Shown in pieces: positions 15,144 to 24,640 of a stretch of 64,000 bases of DNA. Source of the DNA: Christensenella sp. UBA4675. GTDB lineage: Bacteria > Bacillota > Clostridia > Christensenellales > Borkfalkiaceae. The stretch is from assembly GCA_002405165.1 (NCBI GenBank), contig DHLF01000013.1, positions 530 to 64,529 of the forward strand. The letters are read 5' to 3'. A program made the translations under genes and the position numbers. The notes under the pieces are model-generated. The model was not told the DNA's origin and searched no databases. It was given only the letters and a program-made list of their open reading frames with translations. Positions within the stretch are counted from its first letter, which is position 1; each line of letters begins with the position of its first letter.

Positions 15144-15467
15144 ATGCAAACGCTAACACCCGACGTTGCGGGAAATTTAATTCTTGCTATTTTTAAAGGA
15201 AACGCGCCCGTTAGGAAAACCCCCGGCGCTACGGGGAAAAGGGGAACTAATATGTTTTCACCATACCCCGGGAATTTAAGAAACAACGGTATTAGGTGGG
15301 AAAATTTAGACGCGCAATCGGGTAGGCTCGTGTTATCCGGACGCGACGGAAAAGTCGGTTATTTACCTTTTACGGAAACGACGAGTAAATCGCCCGGTTG
15401 GCAAGAAAAAAGCTTAAATGATTTTGTAAACTATTTATGTTCGGTATTCGGGGGTATAAGAGTATGA
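15144..15467 (+). CDS. Putative tail completion protein (HK97 gp10-like position)
   Basis: 107 aa. It has a basic patch (RKTPGATGKRG) and a conserved-looking GYLPFTETTSKSPGWQEKS segment close to the C-terminus. The order corresponds to the gp10/tail-completion slot. The stop overlaps the next start (ATGA). Confidence 0.45.
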   Translation: MQTLTPDVAGNLILAIFKGNAPVRKTPGATGKRGTNMFSPYPGNLRNNGIRWENLDAQSGRLVLSGRDGKVGYLPFTETTSKSPGWQEKSLNDFVNYLCSVFGGIRV

Positions 15468-16495
15468 ATAAAGAAAAACTAAATGAAATGGTAAGGTTAG
15501 AAGATTTAGCAAAGGCTTATTCTAAAATATTAAACGACTATTACGATTTATCGGTAGATTTTAATTTGAACATAGATAGAAACAAGTCCGCAGGATTTAT
15601 GAGAGCCACTCGCCAACCTTACAAAATTTCCAACATAAAATCTGAGAGTATAAACGTAGTTCTCCGTTTTTATATATGCTGTGAAAATAAGGAGCGGTAT
15701 TTAGACGAAATAGCCCTAATTACGCAACTTTGCGGGCTAAATAAAATGGACTTTAAAAGCAACGAAAACGAATATAAAGCGTATTCGTTTTTAGACTTTG
15801 CCGAACCTTTAAACGACCCGCAAATATCAATGGGAAAATGGTACACGACGGTAGAACTTAGGGGAACGGTACTTTGCACGCAAAAGGTAGGCGGAGTTTT
15901 AATAGGAAACGAAATAGAAACGGAAATAACGTTTCATCAAGGGGAAGAGAACGAAGTTTCGGGCAAATTCGAAGTCCTATCGGCTTCCTATTCGCTAACA
16001 AAAACACAAGAATCACCACAAATGGTTAACTCAACCGTTGCTAAAAGCTTTAACACTACGCAAGCTTATTCTTATGTTTATACGGTTTTAATTTTGAAGA
16101 ATAAACTATGTGAAAAAATTTTTAAAATAATAAGAGGAATAGAACCGTTACAGCTGAACGAAAAAGTAGTTATAAAAGAAAAATTTCCGTCTTTTAGCGA
16201 AAATGAAACCGAAAATATTGTAACAAGCAAGGATTTAATTATGATAGATGGTAATATGGATAGAAATGCCGGCGCGTTTGTAACTGCAACTTTGTCTTTT
16301 CAAGAAAAATTAAATATATCTAATACTATTGAAGAAGATGAGAACGACTATTCACAAGAGGTTGGGGATTCGACCGGTGGAAGCGTTAGCGGAACTCCGC
16401 TTTTTGACCAATATCTTTCTTATTTAGAATCATCGTCAGATGATGACGATGGCGAAAATTCAGGGAATACAGGTGGAGAAGCAAGTTCTTATTAA
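15464..16495 (+). CDS. Putative tail protein with acidic Ser/Gly tail
   Basis: Start at 15464 gives a 4-bp overlap with the preceding stop and a GGGGG site; 343 aa. The N-terminal part (LEDLAKAYSKILNDYYDLSV) resembles tail terminator/tail-fixation proteins. The central part is beta-rich with TEITFHQGEENEVSGKFEV. The last 50 residues are Ser/Asp/Gly low-complexity (SSSDDDDGENSG). It could be a fusion of tail terminator and major tail protein; no separate tube protein is visible nearby. Confidence 0.45.
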   Translation: MNKEKLNEMVRLEDLAKAYSKILNDYYDLSVDFNLNIDRNKSAGFMRATRQPYKISNIKSESINVVLRFYICCENKERYLDEIALITQLCGLNKMDFKSNENEYKAYSFLDFAEPLNDPQISMGKWYTTVELRGTVLCTQKVGGVLIGNEIETEITFHQGEENEVSGKFEVLSASYSLTKTQESPQMVNSTVAKSFNTTQAYSYVYTVLILKNKLCEKIFKIIRGIEPLQLNEKVVIKEKFPSFSENETENIVTSKDLIMIDGNMDRNAGAFVTATLSFQEKLNISNTIEEDENDYSQEVGDSTGGSVSGTPLFDQYLSYLESSSDDDDGENSGNTGGEASSY

Positions 16496-16504
16496 GGAGT
16501 AATT

Positions 16505-16933
16505 ATGGAAGATACGGTTATAAATTTATATTTTAACTATCAAAACGGAGGCGGAAACGAAAGCAATCCCGAAACTCCGGGAGTAACCCCAAACCCCCAA
16601 GAGCCTGACAAAAATAGAAAAAAACCAAACGAAAATGATAATGCTTTAACGGAAACTAAAGCTATGACGGCGTATTTGGCAAAGCAAGGGTTTTCTACTG
16701 TTAAGACAAGAATAAGCGCGGAATCAAGAAGTTCGTTAAGACAAGATAAAATAGACGCTTCTATGAAAATCGTTGGCTACGGAATAGGTTTCGCAACGAA
16801 TCCGATTATAACGGGGGTCGCATTGTTTTTCGATTTGTTTAATCAACATTTAGAATATCAATCTAAACAACGACAGGAAGAAAGAACTCTCGGTATTATA
16901 AGAAAACGCGCCGGGATAGATAGGAGCAGGTAA
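16505..16933 (+). CDS. Small protein in the tape-measure position
   Basis: 142 aa, AAGGAG site. A short beta start and a Pro/Asn-rich linker (about residues 20-52) are followed by helical regions and a hydrophobic GYGIGFATNPIITGVALF stretch, then a basic C-terminus RKRAGIDRSR. This type of short protein occurs just before tail hub genes in related gut phages. It is far too short to be a normal tape measure. Confidence 0.45.
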   Translation: MEDTVINLYFNYQNGGGNESNPETPGVTPNPQEPDKNRKKPNENDNALTETKAMTAYLAKQGFSTVKTRISAESRSSLRQDKIDASMKIVGYGIGFATNPIITGVALFFDLFNQHLEYQSKQRQEERTLGIIRKRAGIDRSR

Positions 16934-16934
16934 A

Positions 16935-19900
16935 ATGATAACTAATATTCAAATATGGAAAGTGTCAATTATTAGCTTATTTTTAGGGCAAAAAGAATAC
17001 CGTCGTATTGATATAACCGACCAATTAGAAGCTCCTATATATGACACGACTCAATTAGACGGAGTATTAGATACTACTAGAATTTCTTTAGTAAATACCA
17101 CTAAAACGCCGTTAAAAAGGTTTACAAGAATAATAATTTATGTTACCGACTTAACAGACGGTAAAAAAACAGTAGAAAAAATATATCGCTACGTCAATAA
17201 TGATAAAGTGGAAAACGTAAGTAGAGGTAATAATTCTATTTTTCGACATAACGTAGAATTAATTGAAATTACTAAAATATTAGAGCGTAGAGACGTTCCT
17301 AACCTAACTTTTACTAACTATTTATCTTATAGCGTCGGTAAAGGCTTGCCTATGACTCCTGAACGCGACGTCAGGGTTAAAATTTTTTCAACTGTTACAA
17401 ACGAAGAAATAAATGATGATTTCTCATATAATTGGATTTATCAAGGCGTTAAATGGGGATATACTAATGATTCGGACAAGTTTTGCGGACCTTATTTTGT
17501 TTTGAGTTCTGATACTAGTAAAAATAAAGTATCTACTAACGTAAAAATGAACGTAAAAGCAGTAGTTAGACGAAGCATTATTGCTTTATGGACAAAAAAG
17601 GAAAAGAACTTAGCTTTAACGTCTTATTACGTTAATACTCCTACCGACACAATAGATTTAAGTTCTTGCGTTGAATTTGAATTTACTTCCGAAGGAACTT
17701 ATAAATTTGTGCAAATATACGAGAGTTCTTTTTTAGTTGGAACGTTGAAGGAAATGCAATGTAAAGCGACTTTTACTTGGGAAATCAAAGTGCTTGGCGA
17801 AAGCAATTCTATGGTTCGACCTTATAATTTAAGGGATGTCGTTAATAGGATTCTTTCAGTTCAAAAAACAAGGATAAGCGGAGTGGATGAGCCTGAATTT
17901 GAATTAGATGGAAACATTGAAAAGTTTTTATCTAAAAAAATAAGTCCTGAATTTTCAATTACAGAGGGAACTTTATTTGAAGCGTTATTGCAGGTTGGAA
18001 ATTATTTTCACGCTATACCTAGATTAAAACCAAAAATTATAAAAGGCTTTGGCGAAAACGATACTGTTATCGAAGAAAACGACTGGGCTTATTGGAACGT
18101 TATTAGCTTCGACTTGCTAGACGTTAATTATTTTTATAAAGGAAACAATTATTCTTTAATAGATTTAGAAAATCCAAGTGAAGAATACGCTTCTGATTTT
18201 GTCAGCAATATACAAAATGCAACTATGACAAATTATGACGGAAATTCTACGGTAATCGAACCTTGCGCCGACGGCTTTCTTTCCACAAGAACAGAAAGTG
18301 GAGATTTTGAGGTTAGCGACGATGAATGTTTGTTTAAAACAAAATATCCGATAAGGGCAATAGTTAAAGCAGAATTAGGCTTTAACGGGCAGTCTGCAGA
18401 CATTACTAAGTATATTGTTGAAAAGGCTGTGTACGACACTAAGTTTTGTTATTCTGATGAGCAGTTGTCTGAAATGAAACAAATGTTTCTTTATTTCGAA
18501 GAAGGTAAAAATGGAATAAGGGGACTTAACTATGTAACACCGGCTAAATTTGATTTAAGTAATGTAATAACGGGTAAATATGCCTTGTCAACGATTTCAA
18601 GAGACGTTCAGCTTGAAGATGTTACATCAATTTTACCTAATAAATTAAAAGATTATTCTATAAGAATAGAATACGTGCCTTTTTTAAACTTTAAAGCTCG
18701 TCAATATAAATCATTAATAGATTATAATTCTGAAAAATCAACGTTATTTTTTAACCAGCAAGCAAATGAAGTAGATATAGAACATTACGGAGAAAATATG
18801 TTTTATACTTTATTAAAAACAGGAAACGTTAAGGTCGGTAGAACTCAATATTTTAACGGTCTAGCAGAAGCCCCTAAATGTGGCGATTATCATAAAAGCG
18901 GATATTTTGCTTTTCAAATAAATAGAGAATTAAACTATTTATGCCCGATAAAAGCAACGTCTTATTGGTCAAAGAATTACAATGAATTATATGCTGACAT
19001 ATCTATAAAAAAGGCAATAAGGCAGTTTGAAATTAGCGAGAAAGAATGTACGTCTCGTTGTTTAGATATACAAGAATTTTGTATTGTTGATACAAAATTA
19101 GATATAGAAAAAGCTTTTTCAGAAAATTTACCTGTCGGGCAAAGCCTTATTGAAAACGATTTAAAGAACGTGGGATTCGGGACAAAACAAACAATGTTTT
19201 CTATTGCTTCAAAACTCGCTAATACTCCCGTTAATACAGAAGGGCAAATAACTTGCGCAATATGCCAAACGCAAGGAATAAACATTAAAGGAAAATGTGA
19301 AACTCATAATTTTATTTTGCCGGTCGTTTGCTTTCCGTTAGGACGTTCTATTGTGGCTTTATTTAAAACCGATAATAATTATAGCGCGGGAACGTACACA
19401 AAAAAAGGAAGCGAATACGGGAAAAATTTAGAAAATAATAATTTTAATATTGAGGAATATATAGAATATAAAAATTATTTTGGACGTTTTGAAAAACTTC
19501 GTTTTTATTTGTTGGGAAAATTAAATTATACCGGTGATAAGAAAAAGCTAAGCGAGAGTCTTTACCTTTTTAATCCTAGTAATTGTAATGACGCTTCTAA
19601 ATCTTATTGCGATTTTTATTCTTCGAAAAATAAAGTAGATTCAAACGGAAATGTTGTTGCATTCGAGGGTTTGGAAGTAGACGCTGATTCAAGGGAAAGT
19701 CTTGCGGTAACTTGTCAATTAAATTTTGTAACTCCGAATAAAAATATTATAATCGGTAGTGGCTTATCTCACACTACTAATTTAACGGGAAACATAAAAA
19801 TAAAATACAAATACGTTTTATTTGAAGAAACTCAATCAAAATTGTCAGATACAGTATTTGGGGGAGTAAAAGAATTATCAATGCCTAAAATACAGGTTTC

Positions 19901-20150
19901 AGAAAAAACTAGGCACATTAAAATAAACGGTGGAATTATTCCGCGTTCGAATACCGGCGCAGAAGCGTTTTCTCAATCTATAGAGAAAAACTCAAATTCG
20001 ATATTATCAGATTTGACATATTATAAAGGTTTTGGTATAATTACAGAAGATAATCGTATTGTTATTTGCGTACAGGCAAAAATAGCGAGAGATTCTACAA
20101 CGGATAGAGTCTTACCGCCTATCTATTTAATGTTTAGGAGAGATTTTTAA
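16935..20150 (+). CDS. Large tail hub/baseplate protein (1071 aa)
   Basis: The largest phage gene, starting 1 bp after the previous stop. The N-terminal 150 residues (EYRRIDITDQLEAPIYDTTQ, RHNVELIEITKILERRDVP then LTFTNYL) match the tail-hub proteins of Clostridia phages that join tail tip and fibres. The middle (about residues 300-450) is beta/helical hub-like and the remainder is beta-rich, suited to a baseplate or spike. No peptidase motif is obvious. It probably organises the host-binding apparatus encoded just downstream. Confidence 0.6.
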   Translation: MITNIQIWKVSIISLFLGQKEYRRIDITDQLEAPIYDTTQLDGVLDTTRISLVNTTKTPLKRFTRIIIYVTDLTDGKKTVEKIYRYVNNDKVENVSRGNNSIFRHNVELIEITKILERRDVPNLTFTNYLSYSVGKGLPMTPERDVRVKIFSTVTNEEINDDFSYNWIYQGVKWGYTNDSDKFCGPYFVLSSDTSKNKVSTNVKMNVKAVVRRSIIALWTKKEKNLALTSYYVNTPTDTIDLSSCVEFEFTSEGTYKFVQIYESSFLVGTLKEMQCKATFTWEIKVLGESNSMVRPYNLRDVVNRILSVQKTRISGVDEPEFELDGNIEKFLSKKISPEFSITEGTLFEALLQVGNYFHAIPRLKPKIIKGFGENDTVIEENDWAYWNVISFDLLDVNYFYKGNNYSLIDLENPSEEYASDFVSNIQNATMTNYDGNSTVIEPCADGFLSTRTESGDFEVSDDECLFKTKYPIRAIVKAELGFNGQSADITKYIVEKAVYDTKFCYSDEQLSEMKQMFLYFEEGKNGIRGLNYVTPAKFDLSNVITGKYALSTISRDVQLEDVTSILPNKLKDYSIRIEYVPFLNFKARQYKSLIDYNSEKSTLFFNQQANEVDIEHYGENMFYTLLKTGNVKVGRTQYFNGLAEAPKCGDYHKSGYFAFQINRELNYLCPIKATSYWSKNYNELYADISIKKAIRQFEISEKECTSRCLDIQEFCIVDTKLDIEKAFSENLPVGQSLIENDLKNVGFGTKQTMFSIASKLANTPVNTEGQITCAICQTQGINIKGKCETHNFILPVVCFPLGRSIVALFKTDNNYSAGTYTKKGSEYGKNLENNNFNIEEYIEYKNYFGRFEKLRFYLLGKLNYTGDKKKLSESLYLFNPSNCNDASKSYCDFYSSKNKVDSNGNVVAFEGLEVDADSRESLAVTCQLNFVTPNKNIIIGSGLSHTTNLTGNIKIKYKYVLFEETQSKLSDTVFGGVKELSMPKIQVSEKTRHIKINGGIIPRSNTGAEAFSQSIEKNSNSILSDLTYYKGFGIITEDNRIVICVQAKIARDSTTDRVLPPIYLMFRRDF

Positions 20151-20152
20151 TT

Positions 20153-20605
20153 TTGAAAAATATTTTACTTAAAAGATTTAGGATATTTTTTTTAGTGTTT
20201 TTAGTAAGTTTGACTTCTGTTATGATGTCTACTATGACAATAAAAAAGTATCGTAGTTATAAATCAAAAGATAAAAGCGTTTCAATAGTTATATATGACG
20301 ATATTCTTGTTATTAAAGACTTGGACGAAAATCAAATAATAAAATACAATTATTATAAGAAAAAGGGAAAAATTTATTGTCAATCGTTAAATTCAGGTTC
20401 GGATAACAAAATTCTTTATATAGATAATTTTTGGACGGGAAGATTATATTTAAAAAACGGAATTAAAACGACAAGTTATATTTGTTGGTCGGAGTTCATT
20501 ATATCAAAAATAATGTTAATTCTTTTATTAATAGCTATCTATTTTTTGATAGCGGACGGAATAAGAATATATAAAATAATAAAAAAGGAACAAAATTACA
20601 TATAA
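20153..20605 (+). CDS. Two-span membrane protein inside the tail module
   Basis: TTG start with TAGGAG box, 150 aa. Hydrophobic segments lie at about residues 8-30 and 118-140, with a beta-rich soluble part between them (SVSIVIYDDILVIKDLDENQ). It is not a structural protein by composition. It ends just before a terminator, so it looks like an inserted accessory gene (moron), possibly acting at the host membrane. No family is recognised. Confidence 0.5.
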   Translation: MKNILLKRFRIFFLVFLVSLTSVMMSTMTIKKYRSYKSKDKSVSIVIYDDILVIKDLDENQIIKYNYYKKKGKIYCQSLNSGSDNKILYIDNFWTGRLYLKNGIKTTSYICWSEFIISKIMLILLLIAIYFLIADGIRIYKIIKKEQNYI

Positions 20606-20621
20606 AAAAAATGTATTTTTT

Positions 20622-20650
20622 AGAACGTGCGAAAGCGCGTTCTTTTTTTA
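20622..20650 (+). terminator. Terminator behind the membrane protein gene
   Basis: GAACGTGC-gaaa-GCGCGTTC (one G-T pair) followed by seven T residues. It separates the hub/membrane genes from the fibre genes. Confidence 0.85.
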
Positions 20651-20667
20651 TTAAAAAAGGAGACAAA

Positions 20668-21897
20668 ATGGAAATAATTTTAAATTCCGAAGGCGAAGTA
20701 TCCGCAAAACGCGGAGAACTAATTACGCGCGGGCAGAGCAGAACTAAAATTATAAAAGTTAAATGGGAACAAGGCGCTTGTCCTTGCGATTTAACTAATA
20801 ACGATTTTATTCCGATAAACAAATTAGCTGTTCAAGTTAATATAGAAAAACCAAACGGCGAATATTCGGGTTGGCAAGATATGATAAAAGTAGGAGGAGA
20901 AAACAGTTATTATTACTTTCTCCAAAAAGCTGATACGGAAATATCGGGTAAAGCAAAATGTCAAATAAGATGGTTTAGTTCGGGTGTTGACGCTGACGAC
21001 GAAGAAACTAGTGTTTACACGTCTAGCGAAGTGATTTTTCTAATCGACAAGGGCGTTATTGCGCAAAATATTATGCCTAGTTTAGAAAATCACTCAGTGT
21101 TGCAGTCAATAATGACAGATTTATGTTCGGGGACGGTTTTTTTTAAATTTTTAAAAGGTGATGATTATGAAAATGATTTTTACAAATTAAACGAAATATC
21201 CGTCGGAGAATATATATTATTTGGTTTCAGCAAAAATTTGCCGATAGGACTAAACGGCGTAACTTTTATTTTAAAAATTCAAGCTCAACAACCGCAGGTA
21301 AAAGAATACACCGTTTCTTTTGATAACAAGCGTTATTCTACAACTTTTAATCCGAGAGGTGCAGGCTGGGGAGAATGGAAAACTATTGACTTAAGCAAAA
21401 TAGAATCTAATCAAGGTAGTTCAATACTATTTACCGAATTAAACCTTGCGGAAGAAGTAGGAAATACGATTACCGCTTCACAAAGCGATTTTGAACCGCA
21501 AACAACGCCGAAACAATACGATTGTGTTATCGGCGCAAATGGTTATATGGGACAAATAACTAACGAAACAGCCCCTTTTACAATTAAAACAGCACTAAAA
21601 ATTAAAGGGGAAAAAGGCGAAAACGCTCCTAAACCCGTTTACTCCGCTATCACGGTAAATTCTAGTAGTTGGGTAGCGGATACGACAAAAGAACCATTTA
21701 CACACAAAGCCACCGTTACGGCAAGCTTATCTTTAACAGATACTTCGGTTGTCGAGCTAGTAAACGACAATCCGTCTTTATTTATGACTTACGCATTTTC
21801 GATTTTTGACGACGGTGTAACAAGTAACGCAATAACTGTTTATTCGATAGGCAAACCAACCGAAGATATAACATTGAAAGTGGGGGTAACGGAATGA
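20668..21897 (+). CDS. BppU-like tail fibre/baseplate protein
   Basis: Start 20668 chosen for the AAGGAGA site at 20657; the open frame upstream spans the terminator. The 409-aa product begins with a BppU-like beta domain (WEQGACPCDLTNNDF, VQVNIEKPNGEYSGWQDM, AKCQIRWFSS), the anchor of receptor-binding proteins in lactococcal-type phages. Its mid part is GLNGVTFILKIQAQQPQVKE, and a C-terminal beta domain with ITVNSSSWVADTTKEPFTHK follows, seen in many fibre proteins. The stop overlaps the next start. Confidence 0.65.
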   Translation: MEIILNSEGEVSAKRGELITRGQSRTKIIKVKWEQGACPCDLTNNDFIPINKLAVQVNIEKPNGEYSGWQDMIKVGGENSYYYFLQKADTEISGKAKCQIRWFSSGVDADDEETSVYTSSEVIFLIDKGVIAQNIMPSLENHSVLQSIMTDLCSGTVFFKFLKGDDYENDFYKLNEISVGEYILFGFSKNLPIGLNGVTFILKIQAQQPQVKEYTVSFDNKRYSTTFNPRGAGWGEWKTIDLSKIESNQGSSILFTELNLAEEVGNTITASQSDFEPQTTPKQYDCVIGANGYMGQITNETAPFTIKTALKIKGEKGENAPKPVYSAITVNSSSWVADTTKEPFTHKATVTASLSLTDTSVVELVNDNPSLFMTYAFSIFDDGVTSNAITVYSIGKPTEDITLKVGVTE

Positions 21898-22817
21898 TAG
21901 TTAAAAATCCGACTTATGTAAAAGTTGAAGTTCCTGCCCCTAGCAAGTTTACGCAATTTATGAATGGTACTTTAACCACTGTTACAGAAGAAGACTTAGC
22001 AGGAGCAACAATTTTAAGAGACTATATGTTTTATCAACAAAAAAAACTTGTGAAGGTAGAAATACCTAACAGTGTAAAAATAATTGGACAGAATGCTCTC
22101 GGTTCGTGCGATAATTTGCTAAAAGTAAAAATGCCAAAACTTATGACTTCCGTTGGCGAAAAAGCGTTTTATAGCGCTCATAGTCTGCAAGAATTAGAAA
22201 TTCCAGAAGGTATTACTAATCTACCTAACTTTTTTTTGCTCTCAAATAGCTTGAAAAAACTATATATTCCAACAACTTTAGCTACCACATCATATCTATC
22301 ATTTATGTATATGAGTACATCTTACAGTATTTACATTAAAGACCTGTCAAAATTTTGTAATTTGGAACTAGGATATAATGGCGACAATGGTGGTTGGCAG
22401 GGAAGTAATCACAAGCTGTATCTAAATGGCACCCTTATAACCGATTTAGTAACTCCCGATGATTGTTCCATTTTTGGTAATGGTTTTGAACGTACTACTA
22501 TAATAACGGCAAATCTAAATAAAGTAATGATAATAAAGCATCACGCATTTTATAAGGCAACTCAACTAACAAGTGTAACCATAGGTAATCAAATAGAACA
22601 AATAGGTGTTAGTGCGTTTAAAGATTGCACTTCGCTAACCGAAATAATAATTAATAAATCTTGCACAGTTGCAGGAGACGTTCCGATTTTAGTCAATACA
22701 AACGCAATACCAAGTACGGCTTATGTTTATGTTCCAGACACCGCAACACAAACGTTATATAAATCTGCGACGAATTGGAGTACTATTGCAGATAGAATTT
22801 TAGTTAAGGAGGCTTAA
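21894..22817 (+). CDS. BspA-type leucine-rich repeat tail adhesin
   Basis: 307 aa. Several LRR_5 (BspA) units are visible: KLVKVEIPNSVKIIGQNAL, LLKVKMPKLMTSVGEKAF, LQELEIPEGITNLP, LTSVTIGNQIEQIGVSAF and a degenerate one with LTEIIINKSC. The C-terminus has the YVPDTATQTLYKSATNWS cap common after such repeats. BspA repeats mediate cell or surface binding, so this is a candidate receptor-binding or surface-targeting protein. Coupled to the fibre gene by an ATGA overlap. Confidence 0.7.
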   Translation: MIVKNPTYVKVEVPAPSKFTQFMNGTLTTVTEEDLAGATILRDYMFYQQKKLVKVEIPNSVKIIGQNALGSCDNLLKVKMPKLMTSVGEKAFYSAHSLQELEIPEGITNLPNFFLLSNSLKKLYIPTTLATTSYLSFMYMSTSYSIYIKDLSKFCNLELGYNGDNGGWQGSNHKLYLNGTLITDLVTPDDCSIFGNGFERTTIITANLNKVMIIKHHAFYKATQLTSVTIGNQIEQIGVSAFKDCTSLTEIIINKSCTVAGDVPILVNTNAIPSTAYVYVPDTATQTLYKSATNWSTIADRILVKEA

Positions 22818-22819
22818 AA

Positions 22820-23050
22820 ATGGTAGAAGTTAAAAGACAATATCCGTATATTGACGAAAACGGAAACGAAAGGGCAGATTTAGAAAAGCATTACGCCGAA
22901 AATGAACTAGGCGAAAAATTTTATATTAAGCAACTACCGACCGAAATAATTTATTCGGAAGCGGTAGACGTTTATCCGTCAAGGTACACTTACGAAGCAA
23001 CCGAAGAAAAAATCGAGCAACCGCAAAACGTGGAAGGAGAAAATTTATGA
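22820..23050 (+). CDS. Small fibre-associated phage protein (76 aa)
   Basis: AAGGAGG site, 2 bp after the adhesin. The sequence around YSEAVDVYPSRYTYEATEE is a recurring signature of small proteins encoded behind tail fibres in Clostridia prophages. Function unknown. Overlaps the next gene by 4 bp. Confidence 0.55.
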   Translation: MVEVKRQYPYIDENGNERADLEKHYAENELGEKFYIKQLPTEIIYSEAVDVYPSRYTYEATEEKIEQPQNVEGENL

Positions 23051-23424
23051 AAATAAATATAAAACTAAATTATTCAAATAAGGCTTACCTGTCGAACGCG
23101 TTTCAGCTGAAAACGGGCGAGCCTTTAATTATATGTTTTGAAAGCGAATATCAGCTGTTAAATGCAAAAATCACGCTTAAAAACGGTAACGAAGAAAAAT
23201 CTTTTTCTTTTAAAAAAGAATTTGTAGTCCCGGAAGAATTATTGTTTGCAGGAAGGCTTTACGTGAAAGTTGAAAAACTTATGTGGGACAAGGTTGTAAA
23301 GCGTTGGGAATTAGCTCCGATAAAAATTATCGAAACAAGCGACGGTTTTGAATTTTTAGACGTTATAGCTGATTTGGAAAAACGTTTACAGGCAGTAGAA
23401 GAACTAACTAAAATTTATTTATAA
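23047..23424 (+). CDS. Small BppU-like structural protein (125 aa)
   Basis: GGAGA site. The beta-rich body (FQLKTGEPLIICFESEYQLL, LYVKVEKLMWDKVVKRWELA) ends in a short coiled coil (VIADLEKRLQAVEELT). It resembles the N-terminal anchor of baseplate proteins and may be an accessory fibre component. Confidence 0.5.
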   Translation: MKINIKLNYSNKAYLSNAFQLKTGEPLIICFESEYQLLNAKITLKNGNEEKSFSFKKEFVVPEELLFAGRLYVKVEKLMWDKVVKRWELAPIKIIETSDGFEFLDVIADLEKRLQAVEELTKIYL

Positions 23425-23436
23425 GGAGAATTTACT

Positions 23437-24147
23437 ATGAAAAAAATTAAAAACGTGTTATTTGGAATCGTTACGGCGTTATGCTTAACTTTAATCGTTT
23501 GCATTGCGACAAATAATATTTTAACTAAGGAAACAAAAGTAAACGCCGAAGAAACTGCGGGAACTATAACTAGCGACGAAGTAGAGAAAATCGTAACCGA
23601 TACTATTGCGAAAATAAACGAGAACGCAGGGGAAGAAAATAAATATTTTGCGGAAAAGATATTGCCTTTAATTATATCTTCGGGAAGCGCGTTGGTAATG
23701 GGATTAGGAATTTTTATTCCTTCCATTAAAAAGAATAACAAATATAAGCAATTACAAGGCTTATACACAAAGCAAACGAAAGAAGTGGAGTTATTGCAAA
23801 CGTTGCTTACTTCTACCGACGTAACGAAGATAGAATCGGCAGTAAACGCCGTATGCGAAAAAACCTTAACCAAAGTAATAGAAAAGTCAAAAATCGGCAA
23901 GGAAGAGTTTGCGGAAATAAAAACGTTTTTGGAATTATTCGGGGCAAAAATAGACAGTATTAAAAGGGGTGCGGAAAACGCTTGGGCAAAATGTCCGTCG
24001 GCGGTAGAAGCCTTAACGCAAGCCCCGTCTAGCGCGGTTTTAACCAAAACGCAACTTGTCAACGAAAATTTAAAAGAAGTAATAAGGGAAAACTTTGGCG
24101 AAAATAGCGAAAAACTTATTTCAAAAGCCGAAGCCGTGTCTTATTAA
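23437..24147 (+). CDS. Membrane-associated coiled-coil protein, lysis module position
   Basis: 236 aa with AAGGAG site. It has an N-terminal signal-like segment (KNVLFGIVTALCLTLIVCIA), a second hydrophobic helix at about residues 74-95 (LIISSGSALVMGLGIFI) and a long soluble helical region. No peptidoglycan-hydrolase motif is seen. Placed at the start of three membrane genes closing the prophage. Confidence 0.45.
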   Translation: MKKIKNVLFGIVTALCLTLIVCIATNNILTKETKVNAEETAGTITSDEVEKIVTDTIAKINENAGEENKYFAEKILPLIISSGSALVMGLGIFIPSIKKNNKYKQLQGLYTKQTKEVELLQTLLTSTDVTKIESAVNAVCEKTLTKVIEKSKIGKEEFAEIKTFLELFGAKIDSIKRGAENAWAKCPSAVEALTQAPSSAVLTKTQLVNENLKEVIRENFGENSEKLISKAEAVSY

Positions 24148-24158
24148 AGGGGGCAGTT

Positions 24159-24638
24159 ATGAAATTGACTAATAGGGGAAAATGCTTGCAATATCGGTTG
24201 CTTGCATTTTTCGTTTATTTTATTCCTATGGCGATACTGTTTGCCGTTAATATCGGCGCGTACACTACCGATAAGGGTAAAACTATCGGCTTTTGGGGAT
24301 TTATAATCGTCGCTTTCGTGGTTTTAACGTTCAAAAACTTAATTATAGACGCTTTCAAAAAAAGGACGCAAATAACGCTTTCCGTTGCCGTGCTTATTTT
24401 GTCGGTTATATTTAAGTACATATCCGAAGAACTTACTTTAATTGCGGTAGTGTCTTTAATGGCTTCCGTTTTATCTTCGTTTGTAGAAGTCGTAGCGGAC
24501 ACTTACGATTCGGCTTCTTACGTTATTAAAGACGGCGTTAAACTTAAAAATACCGCTACCGCTATTCCCGATAAACAGGCTTGGGCTATTTCTTACGGTT
24601 TTATTGCCGTTGCGGAAGAAGATAAGGAGAATAAATAA
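24159..24638 (+). CDS. Holin-like membrane protein
   Basis: 159 aa with four hydrophobic helices (about residues 13-32, 42-60, 68-87, 90-110), a charged N-terminus and a soluble C-terminus of 45 residues. The number of spans and location at the end of the late genes suggest a holin, but sequence similarity to a named family is not evident. AAAGGGGG site; 2 bp from the next start. Confidence 0.45.
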   Translation: MKLTNRGKCLQYRLLAFFVYFIPMAILFAVNIGAYTTDKGKTIGFWGFIIVAFVVLTFKNLIIDAFKKRTQITLSVAVLILSVIFKYISEELTLIAVVSLMASVLSSFVEVVADTYDSASYVIKDGVKLKNTATAIPDKQAWAISYGFIAVAEEDKENK

Positions 24639-24640
24639 AA

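Noticed and set aside
23415..24062. 215-aa minus-strand ORF near the prophage end
   Set aside because: It lies opposite a well-initiated late gene and its composition is that of an antisense frame.
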